Shown here one piece after another: positions 34,081-48,115 of a stretch of 64,000 bases of DNA. Each line of letters begins with the position of its first letter. Position 1 is the first letter of the stretch. Under the pieces are notes generated by a model, which was not told where the DNA came from, ran no database searches, and was given only the letters and a program-made list of their open reading frames with translations. The DNA lies in assembly GCA_029204225.1 (NCBI GenBank), contig CM055095.1, positions 15,716,049-15,780,048 on the forward strand, given 5' to 3'. Both the position numbers and the translations under genes were made by a program. This stretch comes from Diphasiastrum complanatum (taxonomy: Eukaryota > Streptophyta > Lycopodiopsida > Lycopodiales > Lycopodiaceae).

Positions 34081-36690
34081 ATGGCCTCTCACGACTCAGT
34101 GCTATCTCTCAAGCGTCGTAAGGCCCCTAAGCCCTATTCAGGGGACATTGTCATGATTTCTATCAAAAATTATGCTGAGCAACTTATCTTGGCCAAGGAT
34201 ATTCTTACGAACCTTGGCTTTGATCGGCTTTGATCTGAATTACTTCCTCGATCAGCAGAGCGAGAATTTGATTTGAGCTGCCTACTCAACCTATTCAGAT
34301 GAGTTCCAAATGTTCAAAATCACATCTAAGAGCGATAGTTATACCCTCATCAACATCTCTCCTGAGCACCTACAGAGTATTGGATTTCCTAATCTGGGAG
34401 AGACGATCCATGGCAAGGGTACTAGTTATGATGCCAAATATTTCACCAAGTTTCTGACGGAGGACGGAAAAACCATTGCCCAAACCAGCGACGGGATAGC
34501 TATTTATCTTCTCACAGATCCTCGTCTCCGGGCGGCATCAGAAATCCTAGTCACTATGGTTGAGGTCCATACAGTGAACATGGATCGCATCCCACCGAGC
34601 GATCTCTTCTCCTTGACCCTCACCATGGATGATCCCACTCACAACTACAAGTGGGCAAAAAAGGTATCAGACAAGTTATGTGAGGCCTTAAAAGCCAGGA
34701 AACCAACCACCAAATGTGGATACCTCCTCCACATGTTGGTCACCAAACAGTTGGGACATCGAGCGGCAGCTGCTATCAAAGAGCTCGACGATGTCTATTT
34801 GAGCACCAGAAAGCAAGCCACCCCACAACCGATAGTGGAACCACCTGTTTCACCAGCACCACCCACCAAGAAGTAGAAAGGAAAGGCAATAAGCAGGGAC
34901 GACACCATCTCCCCTGATATCTTATCCAGTGATATAGAGATAGAGTATGCTGAATCCGGCAGGAGCTTGAAACTCTCTCAAGTACCAAAGGACGTCCTAG
35001 CGCTGCAGGAGGCCTTACTCCACCAGGCCCAACAACATCGACAAACAGTAGCAACAACAACAACAGACAGTTCACTCGATGCAGGCACTTCCAGTTCTGG
35101 TTCCGTGGGCATGGTTTTGTCTACTCAGCCATCTTCCACAGCTCCAGTTTCCTTACATGCTATCACAACTACTCTTCCACCACCACCTCCACCATTTACG
35201 ACTACCTCCACACCCTCATTAACTCTCAACACGAGCTTTGATTTCACAATTCCACCAAAGCCCTCACCTATACATTCTTCCACCCTACTTGACTCTGCGG
35301 TCAATGCAGACGACTTTGCATTACAGCTACTAACACAACCCACATCCACTACCATCCCCACTAATCCCCTCCAAACGTCTCCTACATGCATTCAATCACC
35401 TCCTATCATACCACAGTCACCTCCTCTCATCCCACAATCACCTCTCCCTCCATTTTCTCGCACTCCAACCTCTCCCCCCATTCCAGATTTTTTTCCATTC
35501 AACCCCATGCCATATCCTAATTATACACGCACACTCCCTGACATTGGCCGTTGGGAGGAGTTACCCCTCGCAGCCCAAAAAGTGGTATGGTTGGTGAATG
35601 AGCTCCAATATTATTTACTCGGCACCTTAGGGGGACAATACACCATGAGACAATTTGATGATGGTGCTATGGTAGATCTTCATAAGGAAAAAACAAGGTT
35701 GGAGATGGAAAACAAGCAACAACAACAACAAATTCAGAACCTCACCACTTATAATCAACAACAACAAGAAATGCTCAGCCACCTCCAAAACCAGCTCCAA
35801 TTGAAGATCTCCAACATGCAAACCGTCATAAACAACCTTACAGCCGAAAGGGACGAGGCTGTAGCAGATGCACAAGCAACACGTTCCGCTATGAAAGAAC
35901 AGTTGGAATTGGTAGATTTCAATGATTTTGCACCACCAGCTATTCCCAAGGGAACTCCAATTCCAGTGGTGGCCTATCAAATGCTGGCCCAAAAGTTGAA
36001 AGCCACGACAAGGCAACACACTAAACTACAACAGTCATACACTGCTTCTATCGATGCTCTTAACCAGCACATCGCCACCCTAGAAGAAAGACTAAAGGCA
36101 GCTACCAAGTCAACGCCTTCTGTCCATGCAGAGCATGTCCAGTTTCATGATTTCGGGCACAACTTTGATGGATCAGATGGTGGAGATGGAGCAGGATTTC
36201 AGCAGCCTTCACTTGTTGCTCAAGGCTCGTCATTTCAAGGCCAAACCCAACGGCAAGGAGCTCCAGCACCAACCAATCCATAGGGCTCTGGTGGTACCGG
36301 CTCCCAACACTATCTTTTTCCTTCCTCCTCTTCTAATCCCATCGACACCACTAACATTCCATTCATCCAATGTCAATTCTCTCCCGAATCTGAAAGAATT
36401 GCTATAGCTAACCCTTCACCTCCTCTATCACCTGAACCTGATCCACAAACTGAACATGCCATTGCAGCTGAAACACCAACCATCCAGCACAGAATCACGC
36501 CCACTGAACCAAGCAAGGAGTTGCGTGCATCTCAAGAATTCGCCAAGAAATATCCAACCACAAAAGAGCGCGGCGGCTACATCCTGCTAGATCTGGACCA
36601 GTGCAGAACTCATAAGGAAGCCGTCAAGCTCCTAGATCTACAACCACTCTGGCACCATCAACTCTTCCCACAGAGCAAACGGTAGTGCGA
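34081..36690 (+). other. Extra 3' ORF region of element C, function unknown (fossil)
   Basis: It begins MASHDSVLSLKRRKAPKPYS. An N-terminal globular-looking part follows (34310-34876, with CGYLLHMLVTKQLGH). Next come a long Thr/Ser/Pro-rich linker and a glutamine-rich coiled coil (about 35690-35900: KQQQQQIQNL). A tail follows (PTIQHRITPTEPSKEL) that also occurs at the end of element B at about 26530. It matches no family I can name. Position after the gag/pol slot and the coiled coil recall extra ORFs reported for Tat/Athila-type elements. A nucleic-acid or capsid-associated role would be speculation. Confidence 0.6.
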
Positions 36691-37240
36691 CGAGAACCGT
36701 TTCCAGTCACCAAGATCAAAAACAGGATCTTTTGGCCCAAACTCACAGGAGTGGATACCGGCAATCTAGCTAAAGACATGGTCACCAACTACCGTGTATT
36801 CTACCAGAAGCACCATGGCAATCCTGCTCGCAATGTCAAATATTTTTGTAGACAATTGCGGCCTGGTGGCATTCTTGGCAGAACTCAAGGGTTTTTGGGA
36901 TCGAGGGCTATCACCAATAGCCATTGATAACAATAAACCACTACAAACGCAAGACGACCACATCAATGTAGCAAGGTTGTACTATCGCGTAGCCCTCACT
37001 TCGGCACTGCACGTTGATATGGTGGAGTTATGGAAAACCCACAACTTTCTACATGGTATGCTCCATTACTACAAACCCATGCCCTTCCTTAACAAATTAT
37101 GATGGCAAATGATGGAGGGCATCATCAACAAAATTTAGCAATCATGACAGCAACAATCTCACCTCCATGAAGCTCAAAAAATCCAGGACGAAAAAGCTTC
37201 GATTGGTGTGGGACCACCAATACAATAAGGAGGAGAATAA

Positions 37241-38056
37241 TGTTAGCAACTGTGCAAACACAGAGAAAATATAAAAAAAAGAAATAAAACTCAGTGGCAT
37301 GTGTTTTGTAAGTCCATGTATGAGTATTTGTCAACAAACTTCCACCGTGGCATGTGTTTTGTAAGTCCATGAGTAAAAGCTTAAAATAATAAAATAAATT
37401 AAACTTAGATTTAGAACTTAGACCTAAGAAATTTAAGATTAGAAACTTTTGTCTTAAGTTTTCTTAGGTTAGAAACTTTTTGAGGTTCTAAGTCCTAAGT
37501 TAGAAGTTCTAGAAAGGCTAGAAATAAGTTAATCCCATAAGTTAGTGGATATTTATGGAAGACCCTCCTTGCCATAAAAGGAGAGGTATTTGCCATGTAA
37601 AGGACACTTTTGAGATTAAGCTATCAAGCTCTCTATTTTTGAGACTATCTCTCTATTTCATTTGTGTTCCCTTTGGGAAGGTGCATAGCTTGAGGGAAGG
37701 TGCTCGGGCCTCCTCTTGCCTCCTTCTCATCGGTTTGTATTGTGGCACGTATTTATTTGATTGATTATTAGTTAGCCACAATCTATCATTCCATTTCCCT
37801 TGTGGGTGTTAATTTAGGATCTAGTTTAGTAACCTTGCTAGTTGGGTAAGCCTTAGCAAGGATTGGTTACTTATTTTTTTAGATAGTTTCATTTTTGTTT
37901 CAGCCACTAGTTGGGCAAGCCTTAGTGCATTCATTTTTGTTAACTATTTCCATTTGAAGCTTTTGGTAGGAACTTAAAAGGTGGAAGATCCTCTCTATAC
38001 TACACCACCACAATGTGAGTAGATCTAGCCAACGCAAACAAGATTTACTTCCAACA
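37241..38056 (+). repeat. 3' LTR of element C
   Basis: 816 bp, TGTTAGCAAC to TTCCAACA, preceded by a polypurine tract and followed by CTCAC. It contains two copies of TGGCATGTGTTTTGTAAGTC about 60 bp apart, as does the 5' LTR. Confidence 0.93.
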
Positions 38057-38837
38057 CTCACCGCGAAGATTCTTACCAAGACCTGCAGATTTCAACGCCA
38101 GTGAAGCTGAACCCTCAATGAGCGAAAAGGCTAGAAAAGAAGATAAGGGTGCCAAAGTGCTTGACGAATGTTTGGCAAAGCCTCAGCAACAACCAAAGGC
38201 GACCCAACCGATCTTGCCAAGACCCCAGATGGCCGATAAACGAGAATCAAGAAAGTTTGAAAGAAAATACCCTTGAAGCATGAGGGGTGGAAAGGACGAG
38301 ATCTGGACCAGAGCCAATATGGGACGAAATTATTGCCGCCTTGTAGCCACAGCCAGAATGGCAAAACAAGGTTCTGAAGGATAGCAAGAGGTTAAAGAAA
38401 TATTTAAGGGCACCCTGCTAGATGAGGGTTGACCCCTATTATATGCCAATCAAGAGAAGAAATCCATGGCCAACGGAATGACCGCGAAGGGAAGATGTCA
38501 ACTGGCCAGTAATTACAGGGGTTTCAGAGAGCTCAATGATCGATAATTGTAGGTTGCAGTTGTTGGACTTCGGCCACAAATATAAGTCCAGTGTTGACTT
38601 ATGCGTACGAGAAAGCATTGAATATTGTCGATCCATAGCCTTTCCTATGATTCAAAAATGTTTTTGGGATCAAAGCCTAGATCCTATAAAGATCAACCCC
38701 AACATAGCCCTCCAGTCAAATACCACCTAATGATGGCCCGACTCTACTACAGAGCGACATTTATGTCTTCCGGTTATGTCATGATGGCAAGTACACACGT
38801 CACAACCGGACAAAATCAAATATTGTCCAATGGCAAC

Positions 38838-40600
38838 TGTTAACAACATGTAGTGTCTTAACCTAATTGTAAACTACAAAATAACCATTCTTTTAATTAG
38901 TTAGCCATGTGTATATATATCCAGCAACTTATCAGTTGTTCGCTTAGTTGAATCATCTATTTTTCATCATGATCAATCAGTCATTCAGAGCGCAATTGTA
39001 TTGTTCTTTCTCTCTGTTATCACAAAGTATTGTCTAAAAAAGAACATGCCTCTATCTGCATTCAAATTGTATTTTCTACATGACTAATCTCTCAAAGTTC
39101 CAGTAATCTAGGTTATGTATGCTAAATGCTTATTTCATTTTTATTGTTGGATAGATTCATGCTCATAGATCAACGTATTTGTAGATTAAATCATTTCGTG
39201 TGACTGATAGTAGTGTTTGATCTGTCGCTCTAATAACCGCACCTAAATCGCTTTCGCAAAGCTGAATCTAAAACTAAAGTAACTTGTGCATGGCTATGGA
39301 ATCGACTGTCTAGATCAACGACTCTAAAGCTGATAAAGTAAGATGGACTTTGATTCATCGTTGTTCGTTTGAATCCGATAGACATAGTTACATGCATGTA
39401 TGGACAAGGACAATACTTAAGTCAGATCTAAGTGGTTATGATCATATCTTAATGCATTTTTAAATTTTAGCATGCATAAAGTAGTGATTTCTATGTTGTT
39501 GATGAATCTAGATGTGTGATCCAAATTGGCTAAAGATCATTGATGAACTAATAGTATTTTGATCTCTGATTTTTCACATGGTATCAAAGCAGGTTGCAGG
39601 CCAAATTTTATGATCTTACCAAATCTATAGGTGGATTTGAGGGCACCAGCAATTCTATGTAGATTTGGAGGTGTTGTTGACTCAAATCAAGCATTTTCAA
39701 CAATAGAGATTGGATCTTTGTGATCTAGAAGTCATTTTAGGTCAAACCACTTGTAGATGGACGATTTTTGAAACCACTCATTGGAATGTGGAGACAAAAA
39801 TTGCTCATGGTAGAGAATCATACATTCTAATAGATGATATATCAAGGTTCTAGCTTTTGCATGTAGATTTTGCTTTTCAATATTTTGCATTTTTTTTATG
39901 AAGCCCTAAATTTGATAGGATCTCTGGATTTTCAGGTTGCTGGAATTTTCAAAAGTGTGTTTCAATCTTAGGTGTTGGGAAAATTTCATCATATTGTGTC
40001 TAGATCTATTGTGATAAGAAATCAAGATTCTAGGTGCTAGGATTTGCTAGAAGAGAGAAAAGGAGAGGCTAGAGTGTTTCCAAATCTTTGTGATTTCTTC
40101 TTGAGTTTCATTTGTTGATTTTCAAGAGAGTGCTAAGTGCATTGGAACAGGTTCAAAGAAGATCAAATCATTGCGCCATGACAACCACAAGTAGCTTCAT
40201 GTTGGAAGGCAACGATAGGCTTATCTCAATCAACTATTTTATTTGAAAGGTGAGGATGGAGTCCTTATTGGAGACAAATGAGTTGATAGAAATTGTTGCA
40301 GGTGTGGAGGATAGACCTTGTGAGAAATCTCAACTAGTTTTGTTATTTTGGTCATATTTGTATATTTGGCAATTGAGGTCAATTTTCATATTAAACTTAG
40401 AGTTTGAATTTTCAAAGTTATATTAGTCTAAAACCATCTCAACCTTTAAGGCCCACACCTTGGGAGGTTAGATCTTTGGCTCAGGTATGCACATAGTTTT
40501 AGCTCCAATGAGCAAGAGATGGCCATGAGATTTGATGTAAGTTTTGGCCCCGAAGCTCACTAATCAATTGTTGAAAAACCAAAGAAATGCAACACAATGT
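38838..40600 (+). mobile_element. Ty1/copia remnant: LTR, primer site, start of gag
   Basis: An LTR of about 741 bp (38838 TGTTAACAAC to 39578 TTCACA) is followed by primer site TGGTATCAAAGC (39579-39590) and a leader. A gag-type start at about 40179 (MTTTSSFMLEGNDRL) resembles copia gag openings. The remainder of the element is absent or unrecognisable. No second LTR was identified nearby. Confidence 0.7.
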
Positions 40601-40706
40601 CCTCTCAACACCTCATGATGATGTAGAGACATAGTGATTGCTTTCTTGATGTGTTTTAGATATAGGAAAAAAAAATAGATAGAACACTATTAATATAACA
40701 TGGAAG

Positions 40707-43165
<2,459 letters not shown>

Positions 43166-43625
43166 TTAATTGTGCACATATGAGAAAAATCTCACTATGA
43201 CCCAATACATAAACACATAGTGATACCTAATTTCGATATGTTTTCTTCGAGAATGAACTCTCGAATTGAGAGAGAGATCTATGGTGCTTTGGTTGTTACA
43301 AAAGATGGTTGTTGGATGTGACTGTGTAAGGTCGATTTCTGCTAGTAGGTGCCTCAGCCAAATTATCTCCTTTGTAACATTTGTGACAGCAATGTACTCT
43401 GATTCAGTTGATGATAATGCTACCAAGGTTTGCATTCGGTTGTTCCATGAGATTGGGCCTTGATTGTATAAAAACACAAATCTAGAAGTAGACCTTCTAG
43501 TATCGATATCTCCTACCCAATCCGCATCTGTGTATCCTTCAAGTACGTTGATAGGCTGGCTGCCTCCATAACAGATGCTAAGATGTTTGGTTGTTTGAAC
43601 ATACTTCATGAGCTTTGTGAGTGCT
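43166..43625 (-). mobile_element. Ty1/copia RNase H fragment, antisense
   Basis: The minus strand encodes GYTDADWVGDIDTRRSTSRF, LSSTESEYIAVTNVTKEIIW and HIEIRYHYV, a typical copia RNase H segment. Upstream on this strand (43626-44420) is non-coding sequence that at 44216-44410 is an inverted relative of 40320-40960. Confidence 0.85.
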
Positions 43626-44702
43626 TTCCAATGGGTGAGACCTTGATTCGATAGGAATTAGCCGAGTGAACTAGTATGTTTCCAACTCCGTCTCTCATTC
43701 TACTTCACTGTCAACAGTAGCCTCTTCCTACTGTTTGCATCGATTCTACTGCTCAGATAGCGGAGGACTCTTCTATGTGAAGGATTTCAGATCCTTAAGA
43801 TCCAATCCACTTAAATGATCTTTGGTTAGAAAGAGAAATACACTACCAATCTCACCAATGTAGAAAAATCAACATCTACATACAAAATGAGATGCAAACA
43901 CTAATAGAACTTGATTAAACTTGAATGAAATGATAAAGTACTGTTGTTGTCCATACAAAACCAGCAAGCTACTGTATTTCACACGTGTGGATCAATAAAT
44001 GATCAATCTACACATAGAATTGCAAGCAATCACCAAGATAGTGCACCAATGGATAGTAGAACCCAATAGAACCATGTATAAGCATGAAATGAGATAGAGA
44101 AGAGAGAAGATTTCTCTCTCCATGAGTTACATCCTTTTATAACAGTTCCAAACCCTATTTTGCCACTTGGCTTTCCCACCAAAATGCTAACCCTACTATT
44201 TTTGGGTCTAGATTAAATGTACCCAACTATTCAAATTTGAATCTACTCAAACTCGCATTCTAACTTTCCCACACTTTCAAAAAGTGTTTATTCAAATGAC
44301 ATTTAGACTAATGAACTTTTGAAAAGTCAATCTCTAAGTCTAAAACAAGTTTTGGCCTCAATAAGCCAAATATGGAAATGTAGCAAAATATGATGAAACT
44401 AGTTGAATCTTTCACATTCTACTCGTTCCTATACTGGCAGTGCTACCTCTCAACGATTCTACTCCTCTGACAGAATCTACTCAATGATAACTCGAATTCT
44501 GTTTGACAGGGATTTAACATGGGCAGAGAATTCACGTGTCTACAAAATGATTTAGCTATAGCTCAGTCACGGAATCTATTTTTTGTAGTATAACAGTGTT
44601 GTACCTACCTGTCAGAGGCACAACGACAACTTGATTCAGATCCTTATTTGACAATGGTAGCTCATCTTGGCAGTGATCTATCAGGACTTGATTTCCTACT
44701 TT

Positions 44703-45248
44703 CTACAATACTGTTTCAGATTGATTCTTGATTGTTTGCAGATTATCAAGCCAAATGTTCCAGAGAGAAATAACTCTAAGACATTGCCAAAAGGAAATGG
44801 TAGTAGCATCTTCAAACAAAATATCATTCAACATTAAGTCAGTACGACTGAATCTCCTGAACTTGACTTGAAAATGCGCAATGAAAAGATCAACCACTGA
44901 TTTTCATAGTGGACCATAGCAATGGAAAAGTAAGTGTGGCACTTCCTCATCTGATGTTTTGCACTTAGAGCAATGTGACAAGTTACCCCTGTAGTTAGCA
45001 TGAACTACAAGAACAAGCTGGAAGATTCTAATAGAGAAAAATCTATACTTTCTAGGATGGATTTTATGGGTACAACGGAATTTGGCCTTCCCTAAATGGG
45101 GGGAATCGGAAAGCTTCGAACCCAGAGAAGGTGGAGTTAGGCTCCTTGGTTGCAGAGTAGATTGAGGTGCAAGGTATTTTACTAGTTTTATCCAAAGCCT
45201 TGAAGAGCCATTTGTTTTAGCAGTCAGAGTCTGTGGAGGTAGAAACAA
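44703..45248 (-). mobile_element. LINE (L1-type) 3' fragment, zinc-binding RT-associated domain
   Basis: The minus-strand frame 45248-44904 ends in CSKCKTSDEEVPHLLFHC, the CxxC...E..HLxxxC pattern of the zf-RVT domain at the C-terminus of plant non-LTR reverse-transcriptase proteins. It is preceded by a basic stretch (HKIHPRKYRFFSIRIFQLVL). After one stop the reading continues in 44897-44703 (ISLWNIWLDN). The reverse-transcriptase core, endonuclease and a poly-A tail are not seen, so this is a 5'-truncated, inactive copy. Confidence 0.65.
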
Positions 45249-47046
45249 AAGGGGGGGGTTTTAGTTTTTGGCCATATTCGTCACTCCCATCTAACTTGTT
45301 ATCTTACTTATATTACCTATAGCTATACCTGATATTTGATTTATTCGATTTGTCTGATTATAAATATGGACTTTGGACCATGCCTAGAAAAAAACTTAAA
45401 CACTTGGGAAAATGAATATTAGTAAACAGGAAATAAATATTCATTATACTCTACTAGAGTTGTGTGTGGAAGTTCAATAGTCAATTCCTCATATAACATC
45501 AAATGGTGTTGCACAAAAAGTTGACATCTTCGTGAAAATCGGAAGAAATAAAATAAGAAATGACATTGTTCTCATTTGCCATTTTTTTTTTAATCATGCA
45601 TTGAAAAAATTGCAATGAGCTATTGAATCACCAGGCTAGTTTCTGATCATCATAGACATATTATCATGTCCCACAAAATAAGAAATGAATGCCAATCATC
45701 TACAATTTGGACTGACCATTACGACACACATCTTGGGGGGCCTTGCAATCTCAATATTGACACATGAGCCACAAGAAGGGCTCAAGCACCTCAATCACCT
45801 CTCCATGAATTCTGAAGTACAAGAGATTAAATTTTGTGTCAAACTTTACCAGGATGCCATGATCAACCCTTATTACACTCATCACCTACCATTCATGATG
45901 CATAGTCAATTGCATTTTCCACATTTAATGACTTGTCAATAGCCAATGCCCGTGATTTTAGTTCATGATGCAAGCTTGAACTACAAGATTAAGAATTGAA
46001 GTGATTGCTATTTCGAATACATATATTTGTGAAGCTTGGTACATGAGTTCGAAATGTAAAACTCTATCATGAGTAACAAATGATTATTATCTCACTGAAT
46101 CTTAACGCTTTATTGAAATGCATCACCTTGCTAGTCATGACCTTCAATTTCATGGCTTCTCTGAATTTTTTTAAGTGCACCCACCATCAACACAAGCCTT
46201 AGTCCACTATTGCCTTCTCGTTCTAGCCTTCTTGGTCCAAGTTCTAGTAGAGTGGCTTGAATAGGTCTCATAGCTCGAGACTTGTTTCAAGTGGAGGATA
46301 CCTATTATGCATTTTGTTTCACAAATTAGATTGTGCTCCAATTACATTTCCATAAAATTAAATGTTGTATGTGTAGCTAATGATATATGGTTGGTTTTCA
46401 CATTGTTATAGTCTTACACCTACTGCTTGTAAATAGCAATGAACTCAGCCCATGTGACACTAGATGATGTCTAATAGTGGTTAAGACAATCGTAATGCTA
46501 AAAGTAATCACTTGTAACACTAGATGTCTGATACATGCAATTGCATATCAAGGATTGTGCTATGCAACTACTATAGCGTATTTTCAATACATAACTAATT
46601 GGTGTATGAATAGAGATGTAATAAGCATGTATGCCAAAGTGAAAATAAGTTCATGGTGGAATGTAAGGATAGACAATAGTCTACAATTATACACACCATT
46701 GTTGAGAGCCATGGAAACCCACACAAATGAATTTGCCACTTTTAGTAAGGTATGTAAAACTTAGCAAAGCATAAAGGGGAGCAATGAGTACTATTTATAA
46801 AGAAATGTGAATACTTGTGAGGGATGTCTCATATGATGAACATACCCAACCCCATACGATTAGCCACTACACTTGATCTACTAGACCTCGAGAATACCCA
46901 AATCCACAAAAGGAGAAAAAGTGATACCTCAAGGTATGAGAATGGATTCAGGGAGAGCAAGCCAATGCTCCCATCGGTGATGTCAATCGCTGAATAGAAT
47001 CTATGGACATGGACGAGCCATCAAACCAAGTTGTGCATGCACCCCT
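45249..47046. other. Intergenic, no gene seen
   Basis: AT-rich with only short ORFs of no recognisable family. It ends at the 5' LTR of the copia element at 47047. Confidence 0.5.
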
Positions 47047-48115
47047 TGTTGGATTTACTCCTACTCTCCTAAATCCCATGTTTAATTTGCATCTATTCTT
47101 GCTGCATATTTACTAACGTTGTCACGCAGCCTGCATATTTACATGCAAATTCGCATAGACGAATAAAAGACAAAAGAATCGCGAACACTGTGTTTTTACA
47201 CAGGTTATGGTGACAGACAAAAAGGGGACACTATCCTACAGAATGCCGAAGGTGCCCTAAAAGCTAAGGCACACTATAAATCTTATCCTAAGGCCATTCG
47301 TAAGAGTGGCCCACTTTTCGCATCATCACCAACGTTCACTTCAGCACTGGCTGACGTCGCACCCTTTTTATGCTCACTCCATGCAGTTGCGCTAACAGAT
47401 TGGACAATGATTGCAACCACCTACAATCTCCTACAAATAGCACATCCACTCTATACTTTCACATCTGCACACCTGTAATATTATGTATATATACATATTA
47501 TGGACACCATTCATGAGATGATGATGATCAGATGATCAAGTGAGAGAAGAAGAGACTAAGAGAAGTGGTTTCATTCCTCATTACAAACAAAATAAGCTTC
47601 GTAGGGCACACGGTTTCGTCCGCTATTATATTGTGCTCTGCCACATTATTAACTTGTATACATGATATACTTAATCTGATACAGCTCTTTGTTCTGCATT
47701 TAAATCTATGTTAATATTGCTATGCTTGTTCTTCACTTTGTCTGATCTTTCTGGTTGCTCTTTCTAGTAATAGACAATCAACTTTTAGTCTTGTCTTCCA
47801 CGACTAATTATCAGTCGAGCACAGTCTAGCTCTTCGCGAATCACTCGCGACAGATAATTTGTCTTGCAATTCATGACAAATTATTCATCTAGCGCTTCAT
47901 CCATTAAATATTTGGCTACGTAATATAGAATGACTGTGATTTCTATCACTAAAGTTCTCTTCATTCTGATAGGTGTAGTCATGCTTACGGAGAGAGTCAA
48001 ATAATTCATTCCTGCGCACGAACATTTTTTGTTCGAGTTCGCTTCTCGTTCGTTTCTTGTTCGAGTTCGTTTCTCGTTCGTGTTCGTCATTTATTCTTCC
48101 CCTCTCTCTCCGACA
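47047..48115 (+). repeat. 5' LTR of copia element G
   Basis: 1069 bp, TGTTGGATTTAC to CTCCGACA, directly followed by the primer site. The 3' part has a short tandem of GTTCGAGTTCG/TTCTCGTTCG words. Confidence 0.93.

Larger units (their letters stand above)
32070..38056 (+). mobile_element. Ty3/gypsy element C: pol-less, both LTRs and target duplication
   Basis: Parts: 5' LTR 32070-32879; primer site TTGGCGTCGTTGCCG 32880-32894; gag about 32989-33744, closely similar to element B gag; a short untranslated stretch like that at 25650-25990 of element B; a long 3' ORF region (34081 to about 36690); a trailer; polypurine tract AAGGAGGAGAATAA (37227-37240); and 3' LTR 37241-38056. CTCAC flanks both outer edges (32065-32069 and 38057-38061), a 5-bp target duplication. 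There is no reverse transcriptase, RNase H or integrase, so it looks like a whole non-autonomous derivative mobilised by a relative such as B. Its reading frames have about three or four breaks. By eye the LTRs differ at roughly 7% of positions, implying an insertion some millions of years old under usual plant rates. Confidence 0.9.
29040..38837 (+). mobile_element. Old gypsy-related element D (3' ORF region), host of two insertions
   Basis: Pieces at 29040-29900, 30924-32069 and 38057-38837 share style and partly sequence with the extra 3' ORF of elements B and C. There is a Thr/Pro/Ser-rich stretch, a coiled-coil stretch (31100-31300: KQQEQIITEQRKQIKENKNE), and near 38640-38800 a segment with ARLYYRATFMS that resembles ARLYYRVALTS at 36970-37010 in element C. 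A foldback DNA element (29901-30923) and gypsy element C (32070-38056) interrupt it. gag, pol and LTRs of D were not recognised. It is broken in many places and older than its insertions. Confidence 0.6.

Noticed and set aside
46477-46764. 95-codon plus-strand ORF
   Set aside because: No homology I recognise, no splice or promoter context, and composition like the surrounding AT-rich DNA.
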